Assembly: GCF_014529535.1 (NCBI RefSeq)
Contig: NC_050737.1
Location: 682,001-746,000 of the forward strand
DNA: 64,000 bases
Direction of reading: 5' to 3'
DNA from: Bradysia coprophila
Taxonomy: Eukaryota > Arthropoda > Insecta > Diptera > Sciaridae
Shown: piece after piece, positions 63,482 to 64,000 of the stretch
Layout: the number at the start of each line of letters is the position of its first letter
Numbering within the stretch: position 1 is the first letter of the stretch
Translations under genes and position numbers: made by a program
Notes under the pieces: model-generated
What the model was told of the DNA's origin: nothing
The model's database searches: none
The model's input: the letters and a program-made list of their open reading frames with translations, nothing else

Positions 63482-63709
63482 CAAGGCTGTATACTTTGGG
63501 GAGGTCACGCAGACCGCCATTTTATTAGATACGCGGGAACACACCACTTCTGATGACTTTACATATACAAAAAATTCACCACATCATCAAGACGACGAGA
63601 ATCATCAGAGTAGGTGAATTTTTGTATGAAATCGGCCATTTTATCATCAACTGTGGTGTGTAACCCGCGTATCTGTATCTGCGTGACCTCCCCAAAGTAT
63701 ACAGCCTTG
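63482..63709. mobile_element. hAT-type MITE, copy 2, inverted
   Basis: A second 228-bp copy in the opposite orientation. By eye I found no difference from copy 1. It is flanked by its own 8-bp duplication GTTTATAG (63474-63481 and 63710-63717). The identity points to recent movement of this family. Open frames here and in copy 1 are the element itself. Confidence 0.93.
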
Positions 63710-63717
63710 GTTTATAG

Positions 63718-64000
63718 TCGATCCGCAACAAAATATACGTCCCGGTCCTGTCAATTAAATCTGCAATCGCACTTACTTCGCTTAGCTCCCTGTTTACTTT
63801 TTAAAAATGAGAAGTGGGAAGAGTTTCCATTGTTAAATCGTAAGCGTGTAGATCTTAAGTGAACTACATTTCTATGAGGGACAAACGTTGTAGACTTCTT
63901 CTTATGTAAGTGTTGACCTCGTTTTCGGCTCAGCTCACATTAATACATAACTGGATATTATCACTATCTTTACTACATAGTATGTGTACTTGGAGCATTT
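63718..64000. other. Right edge, nothing recognised
   Basis: No gene, repeat or regulatory motif that I can support. Confidence 0.4.

Overview
The window looks like AT-rich nuclear DNA of an insect, most likely a fly. The genes have short GT/AG introns, one gene is a clear relative of Drosophila puckered, and the spaces between genes hold many small inverted-repeat transposons. The particular F-box gene suggests a nematoceran (gnat-like) fly, but that is inference. I see no bacterial operons, CRISPR arrays, tRNA or rRNA genes.

Layout. Positions 1-1081 hold the last four coding exons of an amidase-signature enzyme of the fatty-acid amide hydrolase 2 type (+); its 5' part lies outside the window. 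After 3.4 kb of intergenic DNA with one MITE comes a secreted protein with two C-type lectin domains (4537-5880, +), built from a duplicated exon module. A cluster of foldback elements follows (6358-6712), then a small spliced gene on the minus strand for an unrecognised single-pass membrane protein (7462-8260, perhaps starting at 8436). At 10631-11318 lies a broken retroelement fragment with an inverted duplication in its middle. The next 9.6 kb has no convincing gene.

The centre is the MAPK phosphatase gene puckered (20955-54088, +): four coding exons spread over 33 kb by introns of 4.4, 7.1 and 20.6 kb. The spliced product is 327 aa, with a possible MAPK docking motif in the first 22 residues, the general-acid Asp in exon 3 and the catalytic HCQAGISRS loop in exon 4. 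The gene and its upstream flank (11.8-52.6 kb) carry 22 exact AP-1 sites (TGASTCA), ten of them the extended palindrome ATGASTCAT, plus three TGACGTCA sites in the last intron. The 9.9 kb after the gene has none. This fits a JNK negative-feedback gene under dense AP-1 control and is the most interesting signal in the window.

From 55.6 kb on the DNA is repeat-rich. A hairpin element lies at 56.6 kb. At 58034-60381 there is a foldback-like composite with inverted ends, a 95-bp tandem repeat based on CGGGAA, a nested hAT-type MITE and a perfect palindrome with 128-bp arms. An intact F-box gene (60965-62392, minus) follows. The right end holds two apparently identical hAT-type MITEs in opposite orientation, each with a perfect 8-bp target duplication.
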